From SABY01 sp964523795 (lineage in GTDB: Bacteria; Bacteroidota; Bacteroidia; Bacteroidales; 4484-276): 64,000 bases of DNA. Shown in pieces: positions 9,783 through 18,385 of this stretch. The stretch spans positions 1-64,000 of the forward strand of contig CAZGAO010000009.1 of NCBI GenBank assembly GCA_964523795.1. The letters are read 5' to 3'. The first letter of the stretch is position 1, and each line of letters starts with the position of its first letter. A program made the translations under genes and the position numbers. Below the pieces are notes generated by a model. That model had not been told where the DNA came from. It did no database searches and saw only the letters and a program-made list of their open reading frames with translations.

Positions 9783-11879
9783 ATGAAAAGAGAATTATTT
9801 ACCATTGTATTTTTAGCACTGTTAACCCAAGCATTTTCGCAATCCTGCGAGGAGTTATTCATTTCTGAATACGTTGAAGGGTCAGCAAACAACAAGTCCA
9901 TCGAGCTTTATAATCCAAGCTCTGCAGCAATTGATCTGTCTGCCTACAGGCTGGTTAGATATTCTAATGGCAATGCGGGACCCCCGGAGCAGCAGTGGAT
10001 GGTATATTTATCAGACACCATCGAACCTTACCGGACTTTTGTAATCGTCCTTGACAAGAGAGACCCGAACGGAACCGGTCAGGAAACTCCGGCGTGGGAT
10101 GATTTGCAGGATCGGGCCGATGTATTTTTATGTCCTGATTACGATGTGAGCCACACCATGTATTTTAATGGCGACGATGCCCTGGCTCTTGAAACATCGG
10201 ATGGCACTTACATCGACATTTTTGGCAGGATCGGGGAAAGGCCATTAAATGAAAATGGGGGAACCAGCAATCCCGCCGGCGGCTGGTCCACCACTTATCC
10301 GTACAACACTGGTGAGGGTGTAATTATTACCCGGGATCATACCATGTTCAGGACTTATGATGTGGACGAAGGCATTGCTGCAAATCCTGACAATTTCAAT
10401 CCCATGGCCGAATACGATACTTTACCGGTCAATACATTCACAAACCTCAACTGGCACGAATCGGTGTGTATGACCGGTGGAAACGAAAAACCTGAATTCA
10501 GCCAAAGCACTTACGAATTTTCAATATTATCCGGCAGCACAGCAGGAACCGAAGTTGGCTCCGTCACAGCCATCGACCCCGATGCCGATGCCGTTGATTA
10601 CTTCATTGTGGGAGGCAATCCTGGCCATCCGTTCAAAATTGATCGAAACACAGGCCTTATAACAGTTGATAAAGATGAAGAATTAACCACTGATGCGTAT
10701 GTATTGACCATTGATGCAACGGATGGCACATCACCTGTTTCAGTAAATGTTATTGTTAGTATTTCTCAAAACTTCGAGGAGCTGGAATTCGGGACGGATT
10801 CCACGCTGGATGTCGTAACGTGGAACATCGAACACTTCCCAAAGATCGGCACGATTACCACCGGGTATGTGGCCGAGATCATCGAGGCACTTGAAGCCGA
10901 TGTGGTAGCCATCCAGGAAATTGAAGAAACGGATGCTTTTTACGAAATGCTTGAAAGCATGGAACATTATGACGGTTTTACCATGACCAGTAACGAATAT
11001 ATCAACCTGGCCTTCATTTACAATACTAATTGGGTACAAATGGTGAGCATCGACAGTATTACCTCCTATAAAGGTAGCGATGATCCATTCCCACGGAAAC
11101 CCTTGATACTTGAAATATTGTTTATGGATGAAACATACTTCTTCATTAATAATCATTTAAAAGCCGGAGGTGATGGTTATTTGGATCTATCGGATCCGGA
11201 AGACGAGGAAACCCGCCGGCACAATGCCTGCGTTTTACTTGAAGAATATATTGTAGATGAACTCCCGGATGAAAATGTGATTTTACTTGGGGACCTCAAT
11301 GACGACCTGGCTGATTCGACTACAAACAATGTATTTCAGGCATTTTTAAACCAGCCGGATGACTATCTTTTCACAGACATGGATATTGCCCGGGGATCCC
11401 CGGCCTACTGGTCTTTTCCAAACTGGCCCTCCCATCTCGATCATTTGCTAATCACGAGCGAGCTTTTTGATGAATTTGAAAACGAAAATTCAGAAATTAC
11501 CACCCTGATTTTTGATGAGTATTTCTGGAATGGCTGGGATGATTATGATTATTATATTTCCGATCATCGACCAGTGGGTTTAAAACTCATGCCCGACATA
11601 TCCACAGGTATTACCGGAAAACATGCAAACACGCACAGCATAGTCGCCAGGCCAAATCCATGCAGTAATTTTACAAGTATTTCTCTGCCTGTCATTTCAG
11701 AACCGTCATTGCTTGAGGTGGTTGATATGAATGGTAAAATAGTGGCAATTCTATCATTGGAGGAAGGGCAAAGTTCTGTTGTGCTAAATACCGCATCCTT
11801 TAATAATGGCATTTACTGTTTACTGCTGCGGAATAAGGGCGGGGAATTCACTGTAAGGAAAATCATTGTACAACATTAA
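9783..11879 (+). CDS. T9SS-exported LTD-cadherin-EEP nuclease
   Basis: This 698-residue protein starts at the ATG at 9783, where a clean signal peptide begins (MKRELF, cleavage after AFSQ). An upstream in-frame extension lacks sense and overlaps the previous gene. Order: lamin-tail domain (about 22-200), cadherin-like domain (about 235-325), endonuclease/exonuclease/phosphatase domain (about 335-605), T9SS sorting domain (about 625-698). EEP catalytic features are visible: WNIEHF, QEIEE with Glu379, GDLND with Asp504 and Asn506, and SDHRP with Asp594 and His595. It resembles the ExeM/NucH group of extracellular nucleases, so degradation of extracellular DNA or RNA is likely. Third gene of the unit behind element copy 3. 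Confidence 0.9.
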   Translation: MKRELFTIVFLALLTQAFSQSCEELFISEYVEGSANNKSIELYNPSSAAIDLSAYRLVRYSNGNAGPPEQQWMVYLSDTIEPYRTFVIVLDKRDPNGTGQETPAWDDLQDRADVFLCPDYDVSHTMYFNGDDALALETSDGTYIDIFGRIGERPLNENGGTSNPAGGWSTTYPYNTGEGVIITRDHTMFRTYDVDEGIAANPDNFNPMAEYDTLPVNTFTNLNWHESVCMTGGNEKPEFSQSTYEFSILSGSTAGTEVGSVTAIDPDADAVDYFIVGGNPGHPFKIDRNTGLITVDKDEELTTDAYVLTIDATDGTSPVSVNVIVSISQNFEELEFGTDSTLDVVTWNIEHFPKIGTITTGYVAEIIEALEADVVAIQEIEETDAFYEMLESMEHYDGFTMTSNEYINLAFIYNTNWVQMVSIDSITSYKGSDDPFPRKPLILEILFMDETYFFINNHLKAGGDGYLDLSDPEDEETRRHNACVLLEEYIVDELPDENVILLGDLNDDLADSTTNNVFQAFLNQPDDYLFTDMDIARGSPAYWSFPNWPSHLDHLLITSELFDEFENENSEITTLIFDEYFWNGWDDYDYYISDHRPVGLKLMPDISTGITGKHANTHSIVARPNPCSNFTSISLPVISEPSLLEVVDMNGKIVAILSLEEGQSSVVLNTASFNNGIYCLLLRNKGGEFTVRKIIVQH

Positions 11880-11896
11880 AGCAACTACAAGAAGAT

Positions 11897-12008
11897 GATT
11901 TCACCAGCTCAAAACCCCATTTCGTCATAGCAAAAGCCTGTTTCGTCATCGCAAAAGGCTGTTTCGTCATGCTTGCCTCTGAAAAATGTGATTTGTGCTT
12001 TATCTTTG
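11897..12008 (+). promoter_or_regulatory. Dispersed operator-promoter element, copy 4 (three repeat units)
   Basis: Unique in having three 9-mers TTTCGTCAT at 11920, 11941 and 11962, all at a 21-bp period. TTG at 11973-11975, 25-base spacer, -7 box TATCTTTG at 12001-12008. The beta-barrel gene starts 26 bases downstream. Confidence 0.85.
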
Positions 12009-12034
12009 TCCGGAACATTAAAAAATAATGATTT

Positions 12035-12739
12035 ATGAAAAAAAATCGTGTAGTATTTCTTATCGCGCTGGTGCTTGCATTAATCACCGAAACTATGGCT
12101 CAGGATCTGATAATTCGTGGAGGCCTCAATATTTCGAAGATGTTAGACAGAGACAGTGATTACACTTATAGTGATGATTACGACAATTTGTACGGTATTT
12201 ATTTAGGCCTTGGTATGGAAAAGGAAATTGATGCTGTAACAGCTTTCGAAATCGGACTTCTATTGTCGCAGAAGGGATTTTCGATGGAAATGGAAGAAAT
12301 GGTAGAGGGTGAACTCCTAAAAATGACTGCCAAGGTTAAAGCTTTGTATGTGGATATTCCCTTGCATTTCAAGTCGAAGGTCGCTATTAGTGAAGGTGTA
12401 AATTTTTATGGCCTTTATGGCTTGTATTTAGCCGTTGGGGTTGGTGGGAAAATAGAAGTTGAAGGCACCTATGCCGGACAATCGACCGATGAAAGTATCG
12501 ACATTAGCTGGGGGACGGATGACAACAGCGATGATTTCATTCCCTTTGATGCAGGGCTAAGCTTGGGCGGTGGATTCGAGTTTGGCGATTTTTTGCTTGG
12601 CCTGCAATACAACTTCGGCTTAATCAATATTTCGCCCTACACTGACGGGGGCTATAAGAACAAGAACAGAGTTTTTAGCATCTCTTTGGCCTATCGGTTT
12701 ACAACGCAAAAAACCAAAACTGAAGCAACACCAAAATAG
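12035..12739 (+). CDS. Outer-membrane beta-barrel protein (porin family, PorT-like)
   Basis: A 234-residue protein with a signal peptide (about 1-22, ending ETMAQ). The next residues (LIIRGGLNIS) are the typical first strand of the small Bacteroidota barrels grouped as outer-membrane beta-barrel/PorT-like proteins. Further amphipathic strands follow, with acidic turns such as GTDDNSDD and a terminal strand FSISLAYRF. Length fits the family. The role is probably structural or small-molecule passage in the outer membrane; the exact function is unknown. It is a single-gene unit behind the three-unit element copy 4. The last residues (TTQKTKTEATPK) form a polar periplasmic tail. Confidence 0.8.
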   Translation: MKKNRVVFLIALVLALITETMAQDLIIRGGLNISKMLDRDSDYTYSDDYDNLYGIYLGLGMEKEIDAVTAFEIGLLLSQKGFSMEMEEMVEGELLKMTAKVKALYVDIPLHFKSKVAISEGVNFYGLYGLYLAVGVGGKIEVEGTYAGQSTDESIDISWGTDDNSDDFIPFDAGLSLGGGFEFGDFLLGLQYNFGLINISPYTDGGYKNKNRVFSISLAYRFTTQKTKTEATPK

Positions 12740-12770
12740 CGAGATGATGAAAAGCTATTTCAATAATAAA

Positions 12771-12860
12771 ACTTTCAAAAGCCAAAACCCCATTTCGTCA
12801 TCGCATAAGGCCGTTTGGTTATGCTTGGGAAGTTTTTTTCTTTTTTTTACCATATTTTTG
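12771..12860 (+). promoter_or_regulatory. Dispersed operator-promoter element, copy 5 (diverged)
   Basis: TTTCGTCAT (12793-12801) and TTTGGTTAT (12814-12822), 21-bp period. TTG at 12825-12827, 25-base spacer that is mostly T, -7 box TATTTTTG at 12853-12860. The spacer sequence differs from all other copies but keeps the exact length. The leader to the gene at 12962 is about 100 bases of AT-rich sequence. Confidence 0.75.
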
Positions 12861-12961
12861 CATTATTTGATTTTGTAAATCTTAAAAATGCTAAAACATA
12901 AAATTATAATATCATAAATATAGTAGTAAGAACATTATGTTTAATCTAAAACAAGTTACAA

Positions 12962-15900
12962 ATGAAAAACATTAAAGCACAAACAAAAAGCGTGGCTATC
13001 TTCTTTTTTTTAATTTTGATAGTTACAATGGGAAAAGCGCAAGAAATAGAAATATCTGCGAGAACAAATCCGTCAGCAGTGACGAAGGATAAGCAAAATG
13101 GTGTGGATTTTACCTTAAACGAAGGATATTTAACACGACCTTGGCAAATGATCGATTTGGGCGGTAGTATAGGATCAGCAGGTATGCAAATCAAAGATTT
13201 AGACAATGATAGTATAGATGAAATCATAGTAACGGGAAATACCGGTCATTTGCATATTTTAAAATACAATGATGAACAATATTACGACGCATGGTGTAGG
13301 AAAATCCCAAGCGGAATCGTTCAATTCATAATTGAAGATTTAGATAACGATTTAGTTGATGAAATTTATGTGATGAGTGGAGATAGTGAGCTATACTGCT
13401 ATAAATCCGACAGTATGAGCATTCTCTATACACAAAATTTCAATTTTTCGTCAGTTAAAAAATTTCAAATTGCTGATATTGATGATGATTCTACCTTTGA
13501 AATAATCATATCCAGTTCTGATTACTCGGGAGATGGTATGATTGCAGTTTATAATCTTGATACCTTTGAGGAAGAATGGGTAACAACAGCATTTGGTAGT
13601 TATGATTTTGAAATATCTGATGTGGATGATGATGGAATCCAAGAGATTGTATTGAGTGAAGGTGTTATTTTTGATGGCTTCACACACGAAATAGACTGGC
13701 AGTACAACGAAGAATTTGGCCGGGATATTTCCCTCAGTGATATTGATAATGATGGTGTTGATGAAATTATTGGATTATCATATAGCTCCATAACTGCCTT
13801 TGATGGAATAAATAATACTCCAATATGGCAGTTTACTACTCTCGATGCAAGTGATTGTTTTCTTGTTTGTGACCTGGAAGGTGATGGGATTGAAGAGATA
13901 ATAACTGGTGGTAATCAGTGGGGAGAAATATCCTGCTACAGTTCTGAAACCCACCAATTACTTTGGTCGATAGATAATCCTGAACATGGTGTAACGAATA
14001 TAGCCATTGGAGATCCTGATGGTGATGAAGTATTGGAAGTAATGTGGGGGGCTGGCGCAAGCTCTTCGGGAGCTGATAACTTATTTATTGCCAGCACTGA
14101 ATATTTTCAAATAGAGTGGCAAAGTATGGATATGGATGGGCCTTTTTACGTTAGCGTTGGAGACTTGGAATCCGATGATCTACCCGAGATATTTATAACC
14201 TCCAACGAATCAAATAGTGGCTATGATGGAGGAAATTTATTAATATTTGATGGTTTGAATTATCAGATGATTAATTACTTAGAAAATCTGTCAGGATGGG
14301 GCGGATTAAATCTGGTAAAGTCGGGGAATATAAACAATACACCACAATCAGAAATAATCGTTGGAATGTCTAATAATTTAATCATATTAGACGGTAGCAA
14401 CTTTCAGCAATTATTTACCTCTACCACAATGGGATCAATTAATACGCTTGAAATATTGGATATTGACAATGATAATGTAACCGAAATTATTTTGGGCAGC
14501 AGTGACGGGAAAGTTTATATCTTAAATGGAGAAGATTTTTCGATTGAATGGCAAAGCATCAATACAGGTTCAGGCATCGGTCTTTTAAGGGTTGATGATT
14601 GCGATAATGATGGTGAACTTGAAATTATTTTTCACGGAAACAACAACATACTTCAGGTTTACGGGGCTGAAACACATTATTTGGAGTGGCAAAGCGTGAA
14701 TATTTCAGACATAAGCTCCTTTGATATTTCTGATCTTGACCGTAATGGGACAAAAGAGTTTGTCATTTCAAATGAGTATGGTGATATCCTGTTGGTTAAT
14801 TGCGAAACACATAATATTATCCTGGACCAAAACGTTAGCAGTGAAGCAACTTCATACCTCGAAGTAGCTCCGATTGATTCTTCTGCTTTTGAAAGAATCT
14901 TAATTCTCAACTCACGACTGCAAGTGCTAAATGGTTTAGACATGTCATTAATTTGGGAAAGTGAAATAATTGGTCAGGAAGATCCATACTATACTCCCAA
15001 AGGGAATATTCATGTTTGCGACATTGATATGAATCAAAAAATGGATATTTTAGTTGGTAATATTTATGGTGTTATTCAATATGAATGTAGTATTCCATAC
15101 CCTGACATTACTCCGCCTACAATAAAGCAATACAATCCGGAAAGCGACTTTACTAATGCAAGTATCGATATACAAATGCAGGTGCTTTTTTCGGAGGAAA
15201 TCAGCACAGAGCAGTCAATTATAGATAATATTGCATTGCTTAACAATAATAATGAAACCATTGAATTTGACATTCAATACACCTATAACGAAGATATCTC
15301 CCAACTACTTATCCTACCACAAAATTTACTTAACCCTGATGATGAAATTACAGTAACTATTTCGGGCTTATTAACGGATACCTCAGAAAATGGCCTGGAT
15401 GGAAATGGAAATGGAATATCTGAAGGAAGTCCGCTTGATGATTTTTCGTGGTCATTCTTTACCGGTACCGGAATAGACACAATACCGCCGGAGCATGTTT
15501 TAATCCAAGTTGAGCCAGATACCTTATGGAAGGGAATTAACGTAACTTTGGATGCCATTTTTAGTGATTCATCATCCTATGCCATGTCACCTATTATTGC
15601 TGCCGAAATATTTATAGACGAACTAGGAGCTAACGGTGAAGGAATTCCTTTACCCTCCATCGATGGGTATTTAAATAGTGTGTATGAAGTATGCTCCAAA
15701 GTAATTAATACTGAAAACTTCTCCAATGGTGAGCATACAATCTACGTTCATGCCAAAGACCTCTGTGGTAATTGGAGTGCGTTTGAATCAGTTGAATTGT
15801 ATATTTTAACCGAGATGCAATCCAATTGGAATATGTATTCTCAAAATGCACAGCACACATCCTACAATCCATCTGACACAACAAAATATCCTCTAAAATT

Positions 15901-17182
15901 TAAGTGGAGTAAAAACCTAAGCTCCAATCGTCTTTATGAGCCAATAATTATTAACAATTCGATTTATACTACAAGCGGAGGTGGTTGGAGCTCACCAAGT
16001 AGTGCTTATGGAATTAACTTATTTAATGGTGAAATTATTTGGGAAACGAATTTGGGAAATGCTTATACCATAACAGGTCCGAGTTTCGGATATGGAACCG
16101 TATTTCTACAAGTAGGTATTGATAACGACTACGGTACCTCTGTTTATGCCTTTGACGCTATTACAGGAAATGAAATTTGGGCTTCACCCTTTGGTTCTCA
16201 ATGGGAAGAATACCTACCTCCAACCATTTATGACAATAAAGTACTCATAAATGGCGGGCATTATGGCGGTGCCTACGCATTCCATGTACAAACGGGTCAG
16301 GAAATATGGTTTCATGATTTAACTCAGTATGATTCATGGACTCCGGCAGCTTATAATGGGATTGTTTATACTTTTACCGGCGGTTCCTATTACGCCAATC
16401 TGGTTGCGATTAATGCAAATACCGGTATTACTATTTGGGAAAAAACAGATATCCCATACGATTGGGGAGGATATTCGATGAACACTGCACCTGTTATCGA
16501 TACCAGTAATAAAATAATTTTTGTAACATCAGATGATTATATCCATGCCATTAACATCGAAACCCAAAATGTAGTTTGGTACAAATCAGGCAGTTTTGGT
16601 ACTTCTCCTGCTTTAGGATCCACAAATATTTATATTATCAACAATGGGCAGCTAAATGTGTATGATAAAATTACAGGAAACTTACAATGGACTTGTCAGA
16701 ATATGTATGGCATTACTACACCACCAATTTTATCCAACGGCCATGTTATACTTAGCTCTGAACAACAGGTAAAGATTTTTAATATAGCAAGCCATGATGA
16801 AGTATGGAGTTTTGACCATGGCGGAAAGATTGCTGTTGGAAACAGCCATTTAATCCTGTCCACAAATGATGGCGTAATGTATTGTTTTGAATCTGATTTG
16901 TCCATCGGTATCAATGACAATCCTCTTCAAGAAGATATGACGCTATCTCCAAATCCGACCAAAGACTTTTTAAAAGTTAGTTTTCCTTCAAGGGTTTCTG
17001 ATAAAATGGAGTTATCCATTTTCAATTCTATGGGGCAATCTGTTCTTTCAGAGCATTTTCCATCTATCAATGCTGGATATGATTTTATTAGACTGGATGT
17101 TTCAAGTTTTAATAAGGGCATATATATTTTAAACATTGAGGCTTCCCAAAACACTTACACTAAAAAATTCGTTGTGGAGTAA
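12962..17182 (+). CDS. T9SS-exported VCBS/FG-GAP and PQQ-propeller giant protein
   Basis: A 1406-residue surface protein. Signal peptide about 1-26 (ends GKAQ). Residues about 45-700 contain at least ten repeats with a calcium-loop core of the form D-x-D-x-D-x-x-x-E-I-I, as in VCBS/FG-GAP beta-propellers. About 710-830 is a bacterial Ig-like domain starting DITPPTIKQYNP. About 845-950 is another Ig-like segment. About 955-1310 is a PQQ-type propeller with repeated G-x-x-x-W blades. The last 80 residues are a T9SS sorting domain starting LSPNPTKDF. It is probably a calcium-stabilised surface scaffold or adhesin. No catalytic motif was seen. Single-gene unit behind element copy 5. Confidence 0.85.
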   Translation: MKNIKAQTKSVAIFFFLILIVTMGKAQEIEISARTNPSAVTKDKQNGVDFTLNEGYLTRPWQMIDLGGSIGSAGMQIKDLDNDSIDEIIVTGNTGHLHILKYNDEQYYDAWCRKIPSGIVQFIIEDLDNDLVDEIYVMSGDSELYCYKSDSMSILYTQNFNFSSVKKFQIADIDDDSTFEIIISSSDYSGDGMIAVYNLDTFEEEWVTTAFGSYDFEISDVDDDGIQEIVLSEGVIFDGFTHEIDWQYNEEFGRDISLSDIDNDGVDEIIGLSYSSITAFDGINNTPIWQFTTLDASDCFLVCDLEGDGIEEIITGGNQWGEISCYSSETHQLLWSIDNPEHGVTNIAIGDPDGDEVLEVMWGAGASSSGADNLFIASTEYFQIEWQSMDMDGPFYVSVGDLESDDLPEIFITSNESNSGYDGGNLLIFDGLNYQMINYLENLSGWGGLNLVKSGNINNTPQSEIIVGMSNNLIILDGSNFQQLFTSTTMGSINTLEILDIDNDNVTEIILGSSDGKVYILNGEDFSIEWQSINTGSGIGLLRVDDCDNDGELEIIFHGNNNILQVYGAETHYLEWQSVNISDISSFDISDLDRNGTKEFVISNEYGDILLVNCETHNIILDQNVSSEATSYLEVAPIDSSAFERILILNSRLQVLNGLDMSLIWESEIIGQEDPYYTPKGNIHVCDIDMNQKMDILVGNIYGVIQYECSIPYPDITPPTIKQYNPESDFTNASIDIQMQVLFSEEISTEQSIIDNIALLNNNNETIEFDIQYTYNEDISQLLILPQNLLNPDDEITVTISGLLTDTSENGLDGNGNGISEGSPLDDFSWSFFTGTGIDTIPPEHVLIQVEPDTLWKGINVTLDAIFSDSSSYAMSPIIAAEIFIDELGANGEGIPLPSIDGYLNSVYEVCSKVINTENFSNGEHTIYVHAKDLCGNWSAFESVELYILTEMQSNWNMYSQNAQHTSYNPSDTTKYPLKFKWSKNLSSNRLYEPIIINNSIYTTSGGGWSSPSSAYGINLFNGEIIWETNLGNAYTITGPSFGYGTVFLQVGIDNDYGTSVYAFDAITGNEIWASPFGSQWEEYLPPTIYDNKVLINGGHYGGAYAFHVQTGQEIWFHDLTQYDSWTPAAYNGIVYTFTGGSYYANLVAINANTGITIWEKTDIPYDWGGYSMNTAPVIDTSNKIIFVTSDDYIHAINIETQNVVWYKSGSFGTSPALGSTNIYIINNGQLNVYDKITGNLQWTCQNMYGITTPPILSNGHVILSSEQQVKIFNIASHDEVWSFDHGGKIAVGNSHLILSTNDGVMYCFESDLSIGINDNPLQEDMTLSPNPTKDFLKVSFPSRVSDKMELSIFNSMGQSVLSEHFPSINAGYDFIRLDVSSFNKGIYILNIEASQNTYTKKFVVE

Positions 17183-17427
17183 TTAGTTATTGGTTTTTCT
17201 TAAATTGTACCGTAGGATCTTAATAAATTTATCATTCGTGTCCGGTTAAAATATAGTTTTGGGATTATTTGAAATAAGATTCCTCTCTGCCAAATGGCGG
17301 AGAGGAATTACAATCAATTACGCTATTGGGGTGGGTCTTGTTGGCGACAAAGCTGCCGACAAGCCTCGCCCTCTCACAACGCTCCGAATACTTTTTCATT
17401 GGAAGCCTTCTTTTAGCGATAATTTCA
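17183..17427. other. Intergenic region with twin stem-loops
   Basis: No gene is supported here; an 89-codon open frame across it has no coding character. Two stem-loops are visible. The first is at 17279-17308, with 13-bp arms, one T-G pair and loop AAAT. The second is at 17337-17363, with 9-bp arms and a 9-base loop. Neither has a T tract, so REP/BIME-like repeats are more likely than a terminator. Confidence 0.6.
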
Positions 17428-17517
17428 TTTCACAGCCCCAAAACCCCTGTTTCGTCATCGCAAAAGGCCGTTTCGTCATGCTTGCCCCTTTAAAAGGTGA
17501 TTTGTACTTTATCTTTG
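17428..17517 (+). promoter_or_regulatory. Dispersed operator-promoter element, copy 6
   Basis: TTTCGTCAT at 17450-17458 and 17471-17479 (identical, 21-bp period). TTG at 17482-17484, 25-base spacer, -7 box TATCTTTG at 17510-17517. Spacer shares GTGATTTGT with copy 4. Gene start is 59 bases further on. Confidence 0.85.
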
Positions 17518-17576
17518 TTCACACATAAAAAACGGAATCAATCATTTTAATTGGCATACATAAATTAAAAGAGGAG

Positions 17577-18137
17577 ATGAGTATTCATAAATTAATTACA
17601 GATGAGGAAATTGAGCAAAACCAATCCTTTTTTGAGGAGTATGCCAAAGAATATGGAAGGCTTGGCGAAGAGCTCATCAATCAATTTATTGAAAAATTTA
17701 ATGTTAAACCTCACAATGGCTTTCCGCTCAAAACAATCAATGCCATGGGGCAACATGCATATTTAAAACCTCATGCCATGGGTGAATGGAATTATTTTTT
17801 TCATGGGTTTCATTGTCGATTTACTCATAAAAAAACAAAACAACAAATAGAGGTTCCATTAACTTTTGGAGAAGAGTTTGGGGAACTCGACCCCTTTTTT
17901 TTCATAATTTTCATTTGGTCAACACCAAAATTTAAACCCTTGCCGATTGAAATTTATCCTAATGTTCATGATGGGTTAAGAATTTTAGAAGTGATGTTGA
18001 GGCTTGGAAAGTTTGAAAAAGTTAATTCTAATTTCAAAGGGCAAAGCGGAATAATTGTTACGGACAGAGTAAAAAAAGAAGTGAAGGTTTTTGATACGGG
18101 CATGGAAGCGGTTTTGAATGAAGTATTCGAAACTTGA
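17577..18137 (+). CDS. Cytosolic protein, possible DUF6896/immunity-type
   Basis: A 186-residue protein with no signal peptide or membrane segment, unlike its exported neighbours. The central part (FFHGFHCRFTHKKT, then FGEEFGELDPFFF) recalls the DUF6896-type proteins that I associate with toxin-immunity neighbourhoods; this is a memory-based match, not a search. The N-terminus is acidic and helical; the C-terminus is mixed. It has its own element (copy 6). No toxin gene is visible next to it. A 36-codon LRR-like remnant overlaps its last codons. If it is an immunity protein, the cognate toxin has been lost or lies elsewhere. Confidence 0.6.
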   Translation: MSIHKLITDEEIEQNQSFFEEYAKEYGRLGEELINQFIEKFNVKPHNGFPLKTINAMGQHAYLKPHAMGEWNYFFHGFHCRFTHKKTKQQIEVPLTFGEEFGELDPFFFIIFIWSTPKFKPLPIEIYPNVHDGLRILEVMLRLGKFEKVNSNFKGQSGIIVTDRVKKEVKVFDTGMEAVLNEVFET

Positions 18138-18228
18138 ATCTCTACATTTTTATGATTGCAACAAAATGGTAGAAGTACCAGAAAGTGTGGCAAAATTAAA
18201 AGAATTGACTTATAGAATCAACCTTTAA
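18118..18228 (+). pseudogene. LRR protein remnant (36 codons)
   Basis: A short frame shifted by one relative to the preceding gene, starting with the ATG at 18118. It encodes a peptide with LESLHFYDC, then VPESVAKLKELTYRINL, the spacing of a classic leucine-rich repeat (L-x-x-L-x-L-x-x-C, then P-x-x-(I/V)-x-x-L). A TGA precedes it, so no longer LRR protein continues upstream. It could be the 3' end of a deleted LRR gene or a small expressed peptide. Confidence 0.4.
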
Positions 18229-18254
18229 ATTTTCATGTTTATCATTTTAGAAAA

Positions 18255-18349
18255 CTACTTTCACCACCCTTAAAACCCCTGTTTCGTCATCGCAAAAGGC
18301 CATTTGGTCATGCTTGCCCTCCAAATCTCCGTCGGCTGATTTAACTTTG
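18255..18349 (+). promoter_or_regulatory. Dispersed operator-promoter element, copy 7
   Basis: TTTCGTCAT (18282-18290) and TTTGGTCAT (18303-18311), 21-bp period. TTG at 18314-18316, 25-base spacer, -7 box TAACTTTG at 18342-18349. Spacer and leader nearly equal copy 2; both stand 36 bases before an M48 gene. Confidence 0.85.
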
Positions 18350-18385
18350 TCTCATTATTAATATTCAAATAAAGGATTTAAAATT

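Noticed and set aside
17259..17528. 89-codon open frame before the cytosolic gene at 17577
   Set aside because: It spans the twin hairpins and an operator-promoter element and has no recognisable domain or signal peptide.
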